NCBI RefSeq assembly: GCF_000219625.1
Contig: NC_018205.1
Coordinates: 310,001-374,000 of the forward strand
Source: Zymoseptoria tritici IPO323
Taxonomy: Eukaryota; Ascomycota; Dothideomycetes; Mycosphaerellales; Mycosphaerellaceae
Direction: 5' to 3'
Length of the DNA: 64,000 nucleotides
Shown here: positions 54,758 through 64,000 of the stretch, piece after piece
Layout of the letters: each line of letters begins with the position of its first letter
How positions within the stretch are numbered: position 1 is the stretch's first letter
The notes under the pieces: model-generated
The model's database searches: none
What the model saw: only the letters and a program-made list of their open reading frames with translations
What the model was told of the DNA's origin: nothing
Translations under genes and position numbers: made by a program

Positions 54758-56044
54758 TTACTTCTCTTCCAGCTCTCGGATCTCAGATTCTATAAGAGAT
54801 AATTGATCAGATGCAAAATCTGCGAAACTCTTTACACTATTCGGGAACACAACATTCCTGACAAGCCTTAATTTACGAAGAGTGCTTCCGTGGCGAACCA
54901 AAAACTGCTCCATGTCAGTCTGATGATAGGCCCAGCCGCTTAAACTAAAGTCGGCAATGTTTGGAAATCGGATCTGCGCGATGAAGGCTCTGAACCCTAG
55001 CAATCCTAGATCATCTTCAGCATCTTCAGCATTTAGAGGCTGCTCATGAGTAAGCCATTCAGCATCGAGCATCAAATGGGTCAAATTCGGGGCGGCCAGC
55101 TTTACCAATGTGGGCAGTGATGTCATCCTTCTCGACTCAACAATAGAATACTCGTCCAGTACAAAGGGAAGTGATAGGCGGCGCAAACCACCAATGATGC
55201 GAGTCTCCTCTTGGCTTCGGTGAGCCCATACGGCGTCCACGGCGTCAAGTAAAAGATGATGTGACAATTCTCTCCTATCGACGACAATATTTTCATCTCG
55301 ATGCTTATCCCAGTATGCTCTGCCTCTCTCGAAAAAGTATGGTCCGACGGTGACACTGCGAATATTCATGTTTGTTGTGCTGCCTAGAAGAGAGAACAAG
55401 TTGCAGAAGTCGCGCCCCGAGTCGTAGGATCTCCACGGCCACATGGGCCGGCTCTCGTAATTCTCGTCTGCGAACATGTTGGAGACTAGGCCCTCGACGC
55501 AGGCTGAGGGGTAATCGAGCAACGCTACATCGTATAGCTTTGGCAGGATCTTCAACAGCTCGGCAAGGATGTTGTACCTGATCGCAGAGGTGTACTCGTA
55601 GAAAGTGGGGATATAGGCGGAGCTCTGGACTTTGCTAATATCAATGCACTCCTGACTCTCCGGTCCTTCATTAGGGAAGTCGGTGAAGCGACTCAGATCC
55701 TGCCACAGTTTCCGGTCCTTGTCTGGAATCTCCGTCCAAGCTTCCTCTTCAAAGGCTTGATCGTACTTGTCTTCATCTTCCCAGCTGTTATAAGCCTCTA
55801 CGAGGATAAGCTGCGTTGCGTGCCTGAAAAACTGGGGACGTAGAAGATTTTGAGAAAGAACTTGGAGATCTTCCAAGTTCGGCGCCAGAACCGCACGACT
55901 AATGAAGTATTCCGAGCTAAGCTCGTGGAATTCGTGGCAGGTGAGCCGACAAGCGCCGATGTCAGAAGCACAGCTGGCGAGACTCGCGAAAACGTGGTGG
56001 AGAAGCTCCTTGGGGATGATCGAAAGTATGTTAGTACGAAACAT
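54758..56044 (-). CDS. F-box protein
   Basis: A single 428-aa exon with a clear ATG. The N-terminus is an F-box: IIPKELLHHVFASLASCASDIGACRLTCHEFHELS (residues about 9-45). The rest is leucine-rich and repetitive in the manner of fungal F-box proteins, for example LKILPKLYDVALLDYPS and LRRLSLPFVLD, without a named substrate domain. It should bind Skp1 in an SCF ubiquitin ligase. An 8-9-residue acidic patch (NAEDAEDD) is encoded by a short imperfect repeat near 55015-55035. Convergent with the FHA fragments. Confidence 0.85.
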   Translation of the reverse strand: MFRTNILSIIPKELLHHVFASLASCASDIGACRLTCHEFHELSSEYFISRAVLAPNLEDLQVLSQNLLRPQFFRHATQLILVEAYNSWEDEDKYDQAFEEEAWTEIPDKDRKLWQDLSRFTDFPNEGPESQECIDISKVQSSAYIPTFYEYTSAIRYNILAELLKILPKLYDVALLDYPSACVEGLVSNMFADENYESRPMWPWRSYDSGRDFCNLFSLLGSTTNMNIRSVTVGPYFFERGRAYWDKHRDENIVVDRRELSHHLLLDAVDAVWAHRSQEETRIIGGLRRLSLPFVLDEYSIVESRRMTSLPTLVKLAAPNLTHLMLDAEWLTHEQPLNAEDAEDDLGLLGFRAFIAQIRFPNIADFSLSGWAYHQTDMEQFLVRHGSTLRKLRLVRNVVFPNSVKSFADFASDQLSLIESEIRELEEK

Positions 56045-56254
56045 TGCAATGTTGGATGAGGAGAAGAAAGAGTGAGTGTTGCAAGATGACAGAGTCTATC
56101 ATATAACGTTTAGGGCGCTTGCACAGCCAATACCCCCGCGGGGATCTAATTTCAGTATCAAGATGAAACACATCAATCACTGTACAGTCAGAATGTAGGC
56201 TCTTCGCTTTCCTCTCCTTGCATTGCTTCCGTCTCTGAGAAGTGTATAGGTGGT
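56045..56254. other. Promoter flank of the F-box gene
   Basis: Nothing specific was recognised. Confidence 0.35.
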
Positions 56255-56640
56255 CGCTCCTTGTTACATGCGTTGTCGAACAGCCTACTCACGATTTCGG
56301 GCAATAGACACTTGTTCTTCAAAGGGCATGCACGCGTCCGACTTGAGCACTTCCATTTCGAGAACAGCAGGCACATTAGCGAAAAGAATGTCAAACGCTT
56401 GCTTCGGATCTTCCGTATCGAAGGAGTTCCCAAGATGACCCGATGCACACCATTCCGATCGTCCTTGACGCCAATGAACTGGCAGACGCTCTGAGTACGC
56501 AAGGACTCACACCTTCAGCCTTGCAATCGTCCGCGGTATCTCCCAGCCGGTATGTAAGTTACCTGCCTACATGGCAAGCATCGGGCAGAAGCGGGAAAAC
56601 GGTTCCTGAAGCCTCTCCATAAGCTAGTGTGATTTGGACC
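56255..56640 (+). pseudogene. DUF3723-like gene relic, frameshifted
   Basis: Three consecutive frames give one recognisable order. 56261-56430 reads GHARVRLEHFHFENSRHISEKN then RLLRIFRIEGV. About 56430-56545, in another frame, reads DDPMHTIPIVLDANELADALST then GLTPSALQ. About 56560-56640, in a third, reads CLHGKHRAEAGKRFL. These match my recollection of the N-terminus of fungal DUF3723 proteins (HFE(N/D)SR...RIFRIEGC...H.VP.....L...LHG.HR..A). The first frameshift lies near 56425-56435; the second transition could be a short intron. Nothing intact follows. DUF3723 genes are frequent cargo of giant Starship elements. Confidence 0.6.
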
Positions 56641-57401
56641 AGCCAACGCAATTGCCTCCATAGTGAATCGACCACCTCACATCGGACTCCGCTTGCAGGG
56701 TCTCGGAAGACATGAGATCGTGCTGAACGGCTTGTGATGTACTGTAAAGCAGAGTATTCAGAGGTCCTCTATAGTCCCACAAAGGTTTATGATAATCAAT
56801 CGCTATAGCGGTACCGTCGTCGCACGAGCCGATTGGCTGCCACGAAACCTTGCTTTTAAGTGCATGCATATCGGAGCAATCATGCTGTGCGCACGGACGT
56901 TCAACTCGCAGACCTCGAGCTGAATGTCTGTGCGGCATGCATACTAAGTTGTGATCGAGACGGACTTGTTCCAGCCTTCGTTGACGCTGTCAATCAGGCA
57001 GTCCAAATGTGTTGCGCCACGTATTGCCAAGACCTCTGTGGATGAGACACTACATGTGGAATCGAAAAGATCGGCCCAATTGCTTGAGAGAATTCCTACT
57101 GATCCCAAAGTAGATTCTTGCACCACCCTCTGCTGAAGCTATTTACTGCTCTGGACGATGCCTCCATGAGCACGCCGCTGGTTGCAAGAACAGTCTCATA
57201 TTGTGGCTTTCTATATTTGGCGCTCTTCTGGGTATAGAGATTTTGGGACATAAATCGGTCGGCATGCCTTGCCTACCGAAATTAAAAGCGGAACACCCGC
57301 GAGGTGCCGCTAGCCCGCGTCAAAGCTCGATTCGACAAAGAACAGCCCTTGCTTATATAACATTACAGGTCAGCTGGACTACGAACCCCAGACACGACCG
57401 G
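56641..57401. other. Region with decayed sequence, no intact gene
   Basis: Short broken frames only. It may hold more of the flanking pseudogenes, but nothing is recognisable. Confidence 0.35.
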
Positions 57402-57905
57402 CCGTAGGTAAAGCTTGCCCTGAACACCAACAACACCTGACTCCTGCGCGTCAGCGCGCATTTTCGGCGCTGTTCGCTTCTGCAGCACCCCAAAACATAT
57501 CGGACTCTGCACGCCACGCAGAGGAATCCCCTCGCCGTTTGGAAGCTGTTGCTACAATTGCCGAGTGGTGTCAGCGACGCGAATCTCGCCTGGCGAAGAA
57601 ATGCAGAGCGAAGAATTCTTCGGCTGGACAGTCTCCTCAGCCAAAGGCTAGGGCTCTACCTGTGCCTATCCGATGCCGCCCGACAATATGCACCTTGCCT
57701 GGGCCAGCCTGACCTACCGATGTCCGACCGGGAGCATGTGTTCTACAGCCGTGCTGTCCCAAGGAAGCACGTGTTGCGGAAGCACCTCAGTTACTGCGCG
57801 CCTGATGGCGACATCCACTGCCCTCATCCAGCTTGTGCTGCTCAGCTGCCCGGCCCAGATCATCTCAGAAACCACGCCGAGAAGGTTCATGGTACGCCGA
57901 CGTAA
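57402..57905 (+). pseudogene. C-terminal zinc-finger tail resembling DUF3435-type proteins
   Basis: The last frame (57549-57905) ends LCLSDAARQYAPCLGQPDLP, REHVFYSRAVPRKHVLRKHLS, then CPHPACAAQLPGPDHLRNHAEKVHG. Two C2H2-like finger units in this arrangement are, as I recall, the C-terminus of fungal DUF3435/FluG-like proteins. An upstream coding-like frame (about 57402-57640, ARQRAFSALFASAAPQ) is out of phase, so there is a frameshift. The catalytic tyrosine-recombinase part is absent. A lone C2H2 gene is possible instead. Confidence 0.4.
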
Positions 57906-58313
57906 GGCGCAGTGGCTGTACATTACCTCTCGCGAATCTTGCAGCCGTGTGGCGCCCTTCAAGCATCTGTGTACAGTCTATAGACCTGCTGGTGTTTACA
58001 CTACACTGCATCATCGCAGACAGTCCTTCATATGGCTTTCAGAATCTAAATAGCGGTAAGTCGGACGTGGGATCGCTGCAGCGACGATCGTCTATTCGAC
58101 ATCAAGAGCAACAAAGGACGGGGCTTTCGAAGCGCCGCTATGATCACTATCACTGATGTGAATCAAGCAATGCAGAAATGCATTCGTTCCATAGTAAGAA
58201 TCTGCAGTGTTTACATAACAGCAAATTCCCGCAGCGAGAACTAAGTCAAGCTGTATCCATTGTCCTAAATATCTTCTTCGCGTGCTCTGCTACCACATTT
58301 GTGCTACTGGAGC
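57906..58313. other. Spacer between two pseudogenes
   Basis: No feature recognised. Confidence 0.35.
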
Positions 58314-59190
58314 TTAATATTGCTCTGGTGCTGGGGCATATCTCTCAATGTGTTCCTCGAATGGCGACGTCGCCCTAGCCTTCAAATCTGGCATATTTAA
58401 TTCTTGCTCACTTCTCGCAAGCTGTCTTTCGCTGCTCCCGGCCGCGCCGAGTCCAGTTTCGGGAGCACATAAATTTGATCTAGCTGCCTTTCGTTTACTG
58501 CTACGCTCTTTCTTGCCTACGATTGGAATTATAGCTTCTGCCGCACTTTTTGCGATTTTCCTAGCCTCTTTCTCTGTCTTCTTAGTCTCTTTCTTAGCCT
58601 CTTTCCTGGCGCGCTCTGCTCTTGCTTTCTCGAGGTCTTCGTAGCTTATTACTCTCGCCGTCCCTATAACGTTTGACTTGGTCGAGCGGCGGACCTTGGC
58701 TTCGTTGTTAACGCCTATTAGGAAATGGTTTTGCTAGCGGAGGAGGGCACGCTCAGCAAAGGATAGTTGCGTGGCGTTAATGAGCTTCTTAAGGCGCCTC
58801 TGGAGACGCTGCTTCTTTGTCTCGTCCAGCAGGTGGGCGTCCTGCTCGATTAGGTGTCGCAGCGAGGCGACAGCTTCTGCAGACACGGGAGTGACGGGAG
58901 TCTGCGGTATGTCGCCTTTATTGCTAGTGCCTACTTGCACCTGAGTGACTTCCTAAGCTGTCACTTGTACGAGAGGCTTAGGAGTATCTCCGATGACCCT
59001 AGCAGCGTTAAAGGGAAAGAGGCCAGCCTTTGACCATCCAGCCCGAATGTTCCTTAACATAAGCGCACGATCCCGTGCGGGGCTGTACAAGTAAGTAAAA
59101 TGTTCTTTCCCAACCGTGCCTACACCACCGCGTTCTAATCGTTCGACTTGATCACGATAGGCTGCCTTCAGCGGGCAAGTGCTACTGCAG
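58314..59190 (-). pseudogene. Pogo/Fot1-type transposase C-terminal fragment
   Basis: The minus strand from 59190 reads CPLKAAYRDQVERL, then HFTYLYSPARDRALMLRNIRAGWSKAGLFPFNAARVI. After a stop near 58950 comes a helical region ending QLSFAERALL. After another stop it continues KVRRSTKSNVIGTARVISYEDLEKARAER and a Lys/Ala-rich tail to a stop at 58314. These are the post-catalytic and tail regions of fungal DDE_1 (Fot1/pogo) transposases. The catalytic core is missing, cut at about 59190. No inverted repeats were found. Confidence 0.75.
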
Positions 59191-59557
59191 AGACCCGGAC
59201 AAGCAGGTCGGATCTGTTGGCCGAATCGTCAAGAGCTGCGGTCGCCACAAAACCGCGGATCGAACGCCATGCGCGCCACCAACAACAGAGTATGAGCCAG
59301 ACCAACCAGCGTTCGCAGGCGGGTGGGATATCCTCGCGCATTCAGCCCAATCACGAGCGCAAAAATCGGACGCCGGTGGCATACTAGTCCATCTTCTTCG
59401 AGTCGCGCGCGGGTGGGAAGCGCTGATCGTCTGCACCTTTCCCTCCACTTTCGTCTGTCCCCGTCAACTGCCACATGCCTTCTGTTGCTGCTCCTTCTCC
59501 TTGCATTGCGACCAGTCCATAGGAGAAGATCGGCTATAGAGGCTCTTAGCTCACGGG
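59191..59557. other. 5' flank of the zinc-cluster/acetyltransferase gene
   Basis: It begins where the transposase fragment breaks off. No gene or clear promoter motif. Confidence 0.35.
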
Positions 59558-62331
59558 TTGGTTGAGGAAATTTGCTCAACGTATTGCACCATGGACCCGC
59601 CCAGCAACCGCGCCGCAATCGAGCACACACCTTCGAGGACTATTCTCATCACCTGTGGTAGAGCTTTCATCAATACTGTAATCAATCCTTGTGCCTCGTT
59701 CCTCACGTTGTTGATAGTATGGAGAGCCGAGCACTGTACGGCCTCCCCGCATGCATGTAGCAGCCGATATTATGCACCATTCGTGTATAACTGTGTGACC
59801 ACCAAGCATCGAAGCGGAAGTCGATTTGTTGAACGAAATTGGCACAGATCGAACTCACCTTGGATCTACAGGCGTCTAACAACTGGCTCAAGCACTTCAG
59901 CAGACTATCGATCTATGCTGCTTGAGTTGCGTCTGGTCAACGCTACGCAAAGAACTCAACTGGACCTTCGTGCAGACTCTCCAATGCGAGACGATATCGG
60001 CATTCTAAACAGCACGCCGGTGCCAGAACCACGAGCTAGCGTCATGACCATATCTGCGCAGGACTCTGCACTCAAGGGCTTCACTGCAGTCAATACTGGC
60101 GAGACATACGCAGCTGCGTTATTCCAATACGATGGGTTTGGACCTAGGCCGAATGCAGTACTGCCAGTGGAACACAGAAGCGATGTAAACGGGGAAGCTG
60201 CTGTAACCTTAGTCATTGCATGTCTTGCTGACAGCTGGAGACCTACGGACCCGACTGACAGAACATATCAGGAACCTGGAACAGACACGCTCACCAATGA
60301 GCGCAAGCGCGTTGACTATCCTGCTGATAAATGCTCAATTGATGAGCATGTACACCAGGTTCACGGCCACTCATCAGGGTCTCCCGCGCGCCGCACAAGC
60401 GGTGGGCCGGATGTGGAGCGTGATGGCTCTTATTCGCAACGTGAGGCTCACGACGAGCTTGCGGAGTCCAGCGGCGACCTATACGAGCGAACACTTCCCC
60501 TTACAGAACAGGGGCACAGCAAGGCCCAGCCTGCACCAAAGCCCGAGGTTGAAGCTGCGGTGAGAGCTCAAGTGCAGCGATTCACCGCGCAATCACAAGT
60601 ACGGCGAAGAGGCGGCTCTTCGCCTTCACCTCAAGACAATGAGGTACGACGGAGTACGTTCTCTCATGCTTCCGCATATCTCTCGAGATCGGTCGACACA
60701 AGTATGCGAAAACGCACCTTCAGTACCCGCACCAGGACTGGATGCCATACCTGTCGCACAAGGAAGAAGAAGTGCGATGAGGGCAAGCCTCATTGCCAGA
60801 ACTGCATACGAGGCTCTTTTCGCTGCGGTGGATATGGGCCGAAACCGCCTGGTGGACCGAGGCCAGTCACGAAAAGGACGGCAGTGCCATTGCAGGCCAG
60901 TCATAATGAACCTGATACGCCTGTCGATGGACAAAGATATGGTTTCGAACGTAGCCCCTACCAAGGCGGTAACAATCAGCTTGGGCGGACTCTGAGTGAA
61001 TATTACGCTCCGTCTCCATCAAGGTTACACGACCCTCACCCGCATCGAAGTACGGCACCTCAAGTTCCTGCGGACAATTGTCTGCTACCGAGACCCGAGA
61101 GCTGGCACCATCAGCCACACCCTCCTTACGATGACCGGCGAAAATCACTACCGGCGTCACAATACCATCCGCCAGAGGTGGCGCTTCCTGCTCCGCCTCC
61201 TTACATTCATCCTGCAAATCTTCTGCCGCCTCCTCCATTACGACCACGACGGAACTATCCTGCACCTCCTGGCGAGCTGTCCCATGTGCCCCCACCACAG
61301 ATGTACCGTCCTGTCACTGCAACAGCTTACATTGTGATCAGTCCTCGCGAGGGCGTGGTATCTTCTGGCCGCGGATTGCACCAAACAGGACTACCGGCAG
61401 ATCTACAGAATCTCGGCATGCCTGTCACTGCGAGGTCGAGAATGCTGCGAGGAGAGCGATACCTACATTTCCAGGACACAGCTCTGCGAGACGAAAGAAT
61501 GTCTTGTAGGAAAGCCGTGGAGGCGTACAATGACTCCTGTAGAGCTGTCAATGCATCGTCCTCTCTCGATCGAGAGCGCAATTTTGTCCCCGTCTATGAG
61601 CCAAGAGCGCGTGCGTGGGAGCCTGGGAAAGCCTGGGATGGTCCGAGAGACAGTGTCGGCTCACAATCTGTCGTTGAGACGCCGTTCAACTGCGAGTTTG
61701 GCTACAACATAAACCTTGGCAAGGATGTCCTCATCCAACAAAACTGCACATTACAGGATGCAAGCATAATTTACATTGGTGATCGTTCGATCATTGGGCC
61801 TAATGTCAAGTTCTATTGCATCACCACAAGCGTGGACGCTCAGCAGAGACGAGGTAGTCGAGGCAATTTCCAGGCCGGACCGATCAGGGTCGAAGAGGAT
61901 GTAGTCATTCATGCCGACTGCACTATCTTGCCGTTCAGGACAATTGGGAAGGGCGCGGTGATCGGGGCCGGGTCTGTGGTGACACGAGTAAGCAGTGGTG
62001 TTCGTATTCGCCTTCACTGCATTGACTAATATCTCTGATCTAGGATGTTAAGCCTAATACTGTTGTTGCTGGCAACCCTGCAAAGCCCATCCGTAGGAGA
62101 AAGATCGAGTCTGGTCCGAAGCCGATAGGCATAGTGACGAGGTTGAGAACCAAAATCAAGAAATGTTGCGCAAGCTGCAGAATGGTGAAGTCATACCCAA
62201 GGATGACTGATGTAGCGGGAACTGAACGTATATGTTCACTGTACCGTACACAATTGAGATATGCACGCCCACTACTTCGACATCTCTGCATGAATTGGCG
62301 GATGACGACCGGTCTGCTGGCAGCAACGTAA
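59558..62331 (+). CDS. Zn2Cys6 cluster fused to left-handed beta-helix acetyltransferase
   Basis: Exons 59558-61987 and 62044-62331 (56-nt intron GTAAGC...ATCTAG). The intron restores SVVTR/DVKPNTVVAGNPAKPIRRR, the universal end of maltose/nodulation-type O-acetyltransferases. Domains: a Zn2Cys6 cluster with Cys396, 399, 406, 413, 416 and 423; a Pro/His-rich linker; a MAC-type helix (SRMLRGERYLHFQD) near 630; then hexapeptide repeats to the end. The position of the catalytic His in bacterial enzymes (YTATHPLD) reads YCITTSVD, so activity by that mechanism is doubtful. Such fusions are known in fungi. The first about 120-350 residues look non-conserved. The true start may be ATG 59919 or later. 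Confidence 0.75.
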
Positions 62332-62626
62332 CATAGCTTCCAACAAATGAGCTCAATTTGGGCGACACTTTCAGTCGTCACGACGTCCATCTGACCGGTG
62401 ATTTTGAAACTCTTCCACTGCGCGTTCTGACGAGGACTGCTGCAACCCGTGGTGAGCGAGAATGTTCCGCACTGATTTTAGCTGGTTCCGTACTACTGGC
62501 TGGTTTGGCAGTAGCACTAGCAGGCTTATCGTACAGATTTGCACTTCGAGGTAAGCGATGGGTCTGTGCGTTGACTCTTGAGGACGCGTTCGCAGTACGA
62601 CATCTTGAGATGTATTGTATGCCGTC
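62332..62626. other. Short intergenic region
   Basis: One 90-aa plus frame has a hydrophobic run (LILAGSVLLAGLAVALAGL), but there is no supporting context. Confidence 0.3.
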
Positions 62627-62912
62627 CTAGTACCAGTACATTGTCCCGTTTACCGCACGCTCCAGGTATAGGCCTTGGTTTGATAAGCCTTTCTGTGCAA
62701 TAATGCCCGGATGCTTGCCTACTGTAGTGAGTATTTGGTGCTCGATTTCTAGTCGGGTTCTATCGCCGCCTAGCTCGTGAGTGTATTTGAGTACGGTCGA
62801 GTTATTAACGAGTCCGATGAACGCACTGCTTCCTGATGCCAGAATTCGACGTACTCCTGGCGGCAAATAATGATGGTACTCGACTATCTCATAATCCGTT
62901 ATAGCGATCTTT
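62627..62912 (-). pseudogene. Protein kinase N-lobe fragment
   Basis: The minus frame reads TDYEIVEYHHYLPPGVRRILASG, then FIGLVNNSTVLKYTHELGG (with a VLKY segment that resembles the beta-3 lysine region), LEIEHQILTTVGKHPGII, GLYLERAVNGTMYWY and stops. I recall a family of fungal receptor-like kinases in which this is followed by the catalytic loop; here nothing follows. There is no in-frame ATG at the conserved start. It is a truncated copy. Confidence 0.65.
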
Positions 62913-64000
62913 GTTCAAAAATATGTCTCCGATCACTTTGTTGTTGTGTCGTGTTGTGTTGCACGAAAACATGACTGAGCGGGAGAGTTTTGTCACGTGA
63001 ACGTTCAGGATCACAAGCTTTCTCGCAGCCACGAATCTACCAGCCACAGCTGCGTCACTAGCGCCGCTTACGAGATGTCTAGAATACAGCTCGATAACAT
63101 GAGCGAGTCGACGACGCTAGCCGGAAACGTAAATACTGCCATACCAGGTACCGGCAGGCGTTGCAACCTCGCACAGATCATCAATGGCATCTTTTGCACT
63201 ACTTGCGAGATCACGCTGGACAGGAAGACGAAGAAGGTTTTCATCAAATTGATGTTCAAGATAGTCGTGGGTCTGCGAAAACGGCGCACTATCAGTCAGT
63301 GTGTGGCCTGGTTTTGGGAACCGGAGGATGGCCTTTGGTCATCCATCGTTGAACCTCACGGAGATGCAGAGATTGGAAGAGCCTTTCAGATATCCATCAA
63401 ATTCCCCTTCAGGACATCCTGGGAGGCGGGTCGATACAAAGGCTATGATTTCTTCCTTCGCGCCAAGAGCCTCGACCGATCAAGCTCTGCACTCGTCATC
63501 GGCGTTGTTTGCAGGTGCTCTGCTGATTCTCTTCCCCGCTACGCACATGTACTCCATATCAGCTGGAGGCGCTCGGCTGCAACCACAACTCGCGGCTAGT
63601 CGCTGCAGCTCTTGGACATCACTTCAACTTCTGCGACTCCACTACCCAATGACCATTGCAAGTTGTCACTTCGGGGCCGATCTGGACTAGATGTGCAGGT
63701 GCAGATTGTTCGCCCTACCTCGACCCTCAGATCACCGCATTTTTCATCTCTGCACGCCTGCTGCACCTGTGTGGCATACCCGAGTTGCACAGGTATATGC
63801 TCCGAGCAGTTCAGCGATGCATAGAATACACTACACACGGTCAAGTACTGGTCAAGCGACTCTCCGGGGACAAAACCCACGAGTGGTCGTATGTCGTCCA
63901 GCACTTGCGACCTGGGTTCTTGACGGCGCTTCTATGTGCGCCTATGCTGTGACAAGCAGGGAATAGGTGGGGGACATACAGGCCTGTAAACAGTATGATT
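62913..64000. other. Window end, uncertain frames
   Basis: Overlapping plus frames 62997-63599 (200 aa, with FQISIKFPFRTSWEAGRYKGYDF... type sequence) and 63656-63952 exist. No motif was recognised and the choice between frames is not supported. A gene may start here and leave the window. Confidence 0.3.

Noticed and set aside
58314..59190. A new Lys/Ala-rich structural protein
   Set aside because: The tail belongs to a pogo/Fot1 transposase whose preceding segment is recognisable.
1..64000. Secondary-metabolite gene cluster
   Set aside because: No polyketide synthase, NRPS, terpene synthase or P450 is visible; the zinc-cluster genes alone are not evidence.

Overview
The window looks like an accessory, repeat-laden stretch of a filamentous ascomycete (Pezizomycotina) genome. 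A Dothideomycete is my best guess, from gene style only. Supporting signs are short GT-AG introns of 43-57 nt (several with TACTAAC-like branch sites), HET, F-box, Zn2Cys6, patatin and DUF3638 proteins, and transposons altered by C-to-T/G-to-A changes in CpA/TpG context, the signature of repeat-induced point mutation (RIP).

Three large mobile elements frame the genes. (1) 45-4376 is a Tc1/mariner-type DNA transposon with 61-bp inverted repeats, a TA duplication, a dead D34E transposase on the minus strand and a second, convergent ORF. (2) 6827-13183 is a complete, heavily RIP-damaged Ty1/copia element on the minus strand, with 171-bp LTRs, a GATAG target duplication, polypurine tract and primer site, and a tRNA-Cys-like relic plus a hairpin inside it. 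(3) 42065-47819 is a Ty3/gypsy-type element with 174-bp LTRs and a GAAT duplication. It has a gag-integrase remnant on the minus strand and a long ORF on the opposite strand. In both LTR elements the RIP damage stops part-way through each LTR, sparing the outer half. Relics of a pogo/Fot1 transposase, a DUF3723 gene and a DUF3435-like zinc-finger tail lie at 56-59 kb.

Genes by region: 4.5-6.7 kb, a secreted DUF7492-like protein and a pseudokinase-like protein. 13.3-22 kb, a zinc-cluster protein, a five-exon patatin phospholipase with a RING-like finger, an exonuclease broken by one stop, and a tiny secreted Cys-rich protein. 22-30 kb, a 2,508-aa DUF3638/DUF3645 protein that ends early. 32-42 kb, a HET protein, a 967-aa protein ending in two RING fingers, a CAP protein, a molybdenum-cofactor-sulfurase-like protein fused to a TPR, and a lysozyme-like secreted protein. 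48-50.6 kb, a copper-type P1B ATPase whose upstream region was hit by the gypsy element. 52-64 kb, a small secreted protein, FHA fragments, an F-box protein, a Zn2Cys6-acetyltransferase fusion and a kinase fragment.

There is no operon logic here. The mix of patatin, HET, RING, DUF3723/DUF3435-like and broken kinase/FHA genes resembles fungal self-recognition or giant-mobile-element cargo. That reading is inference.
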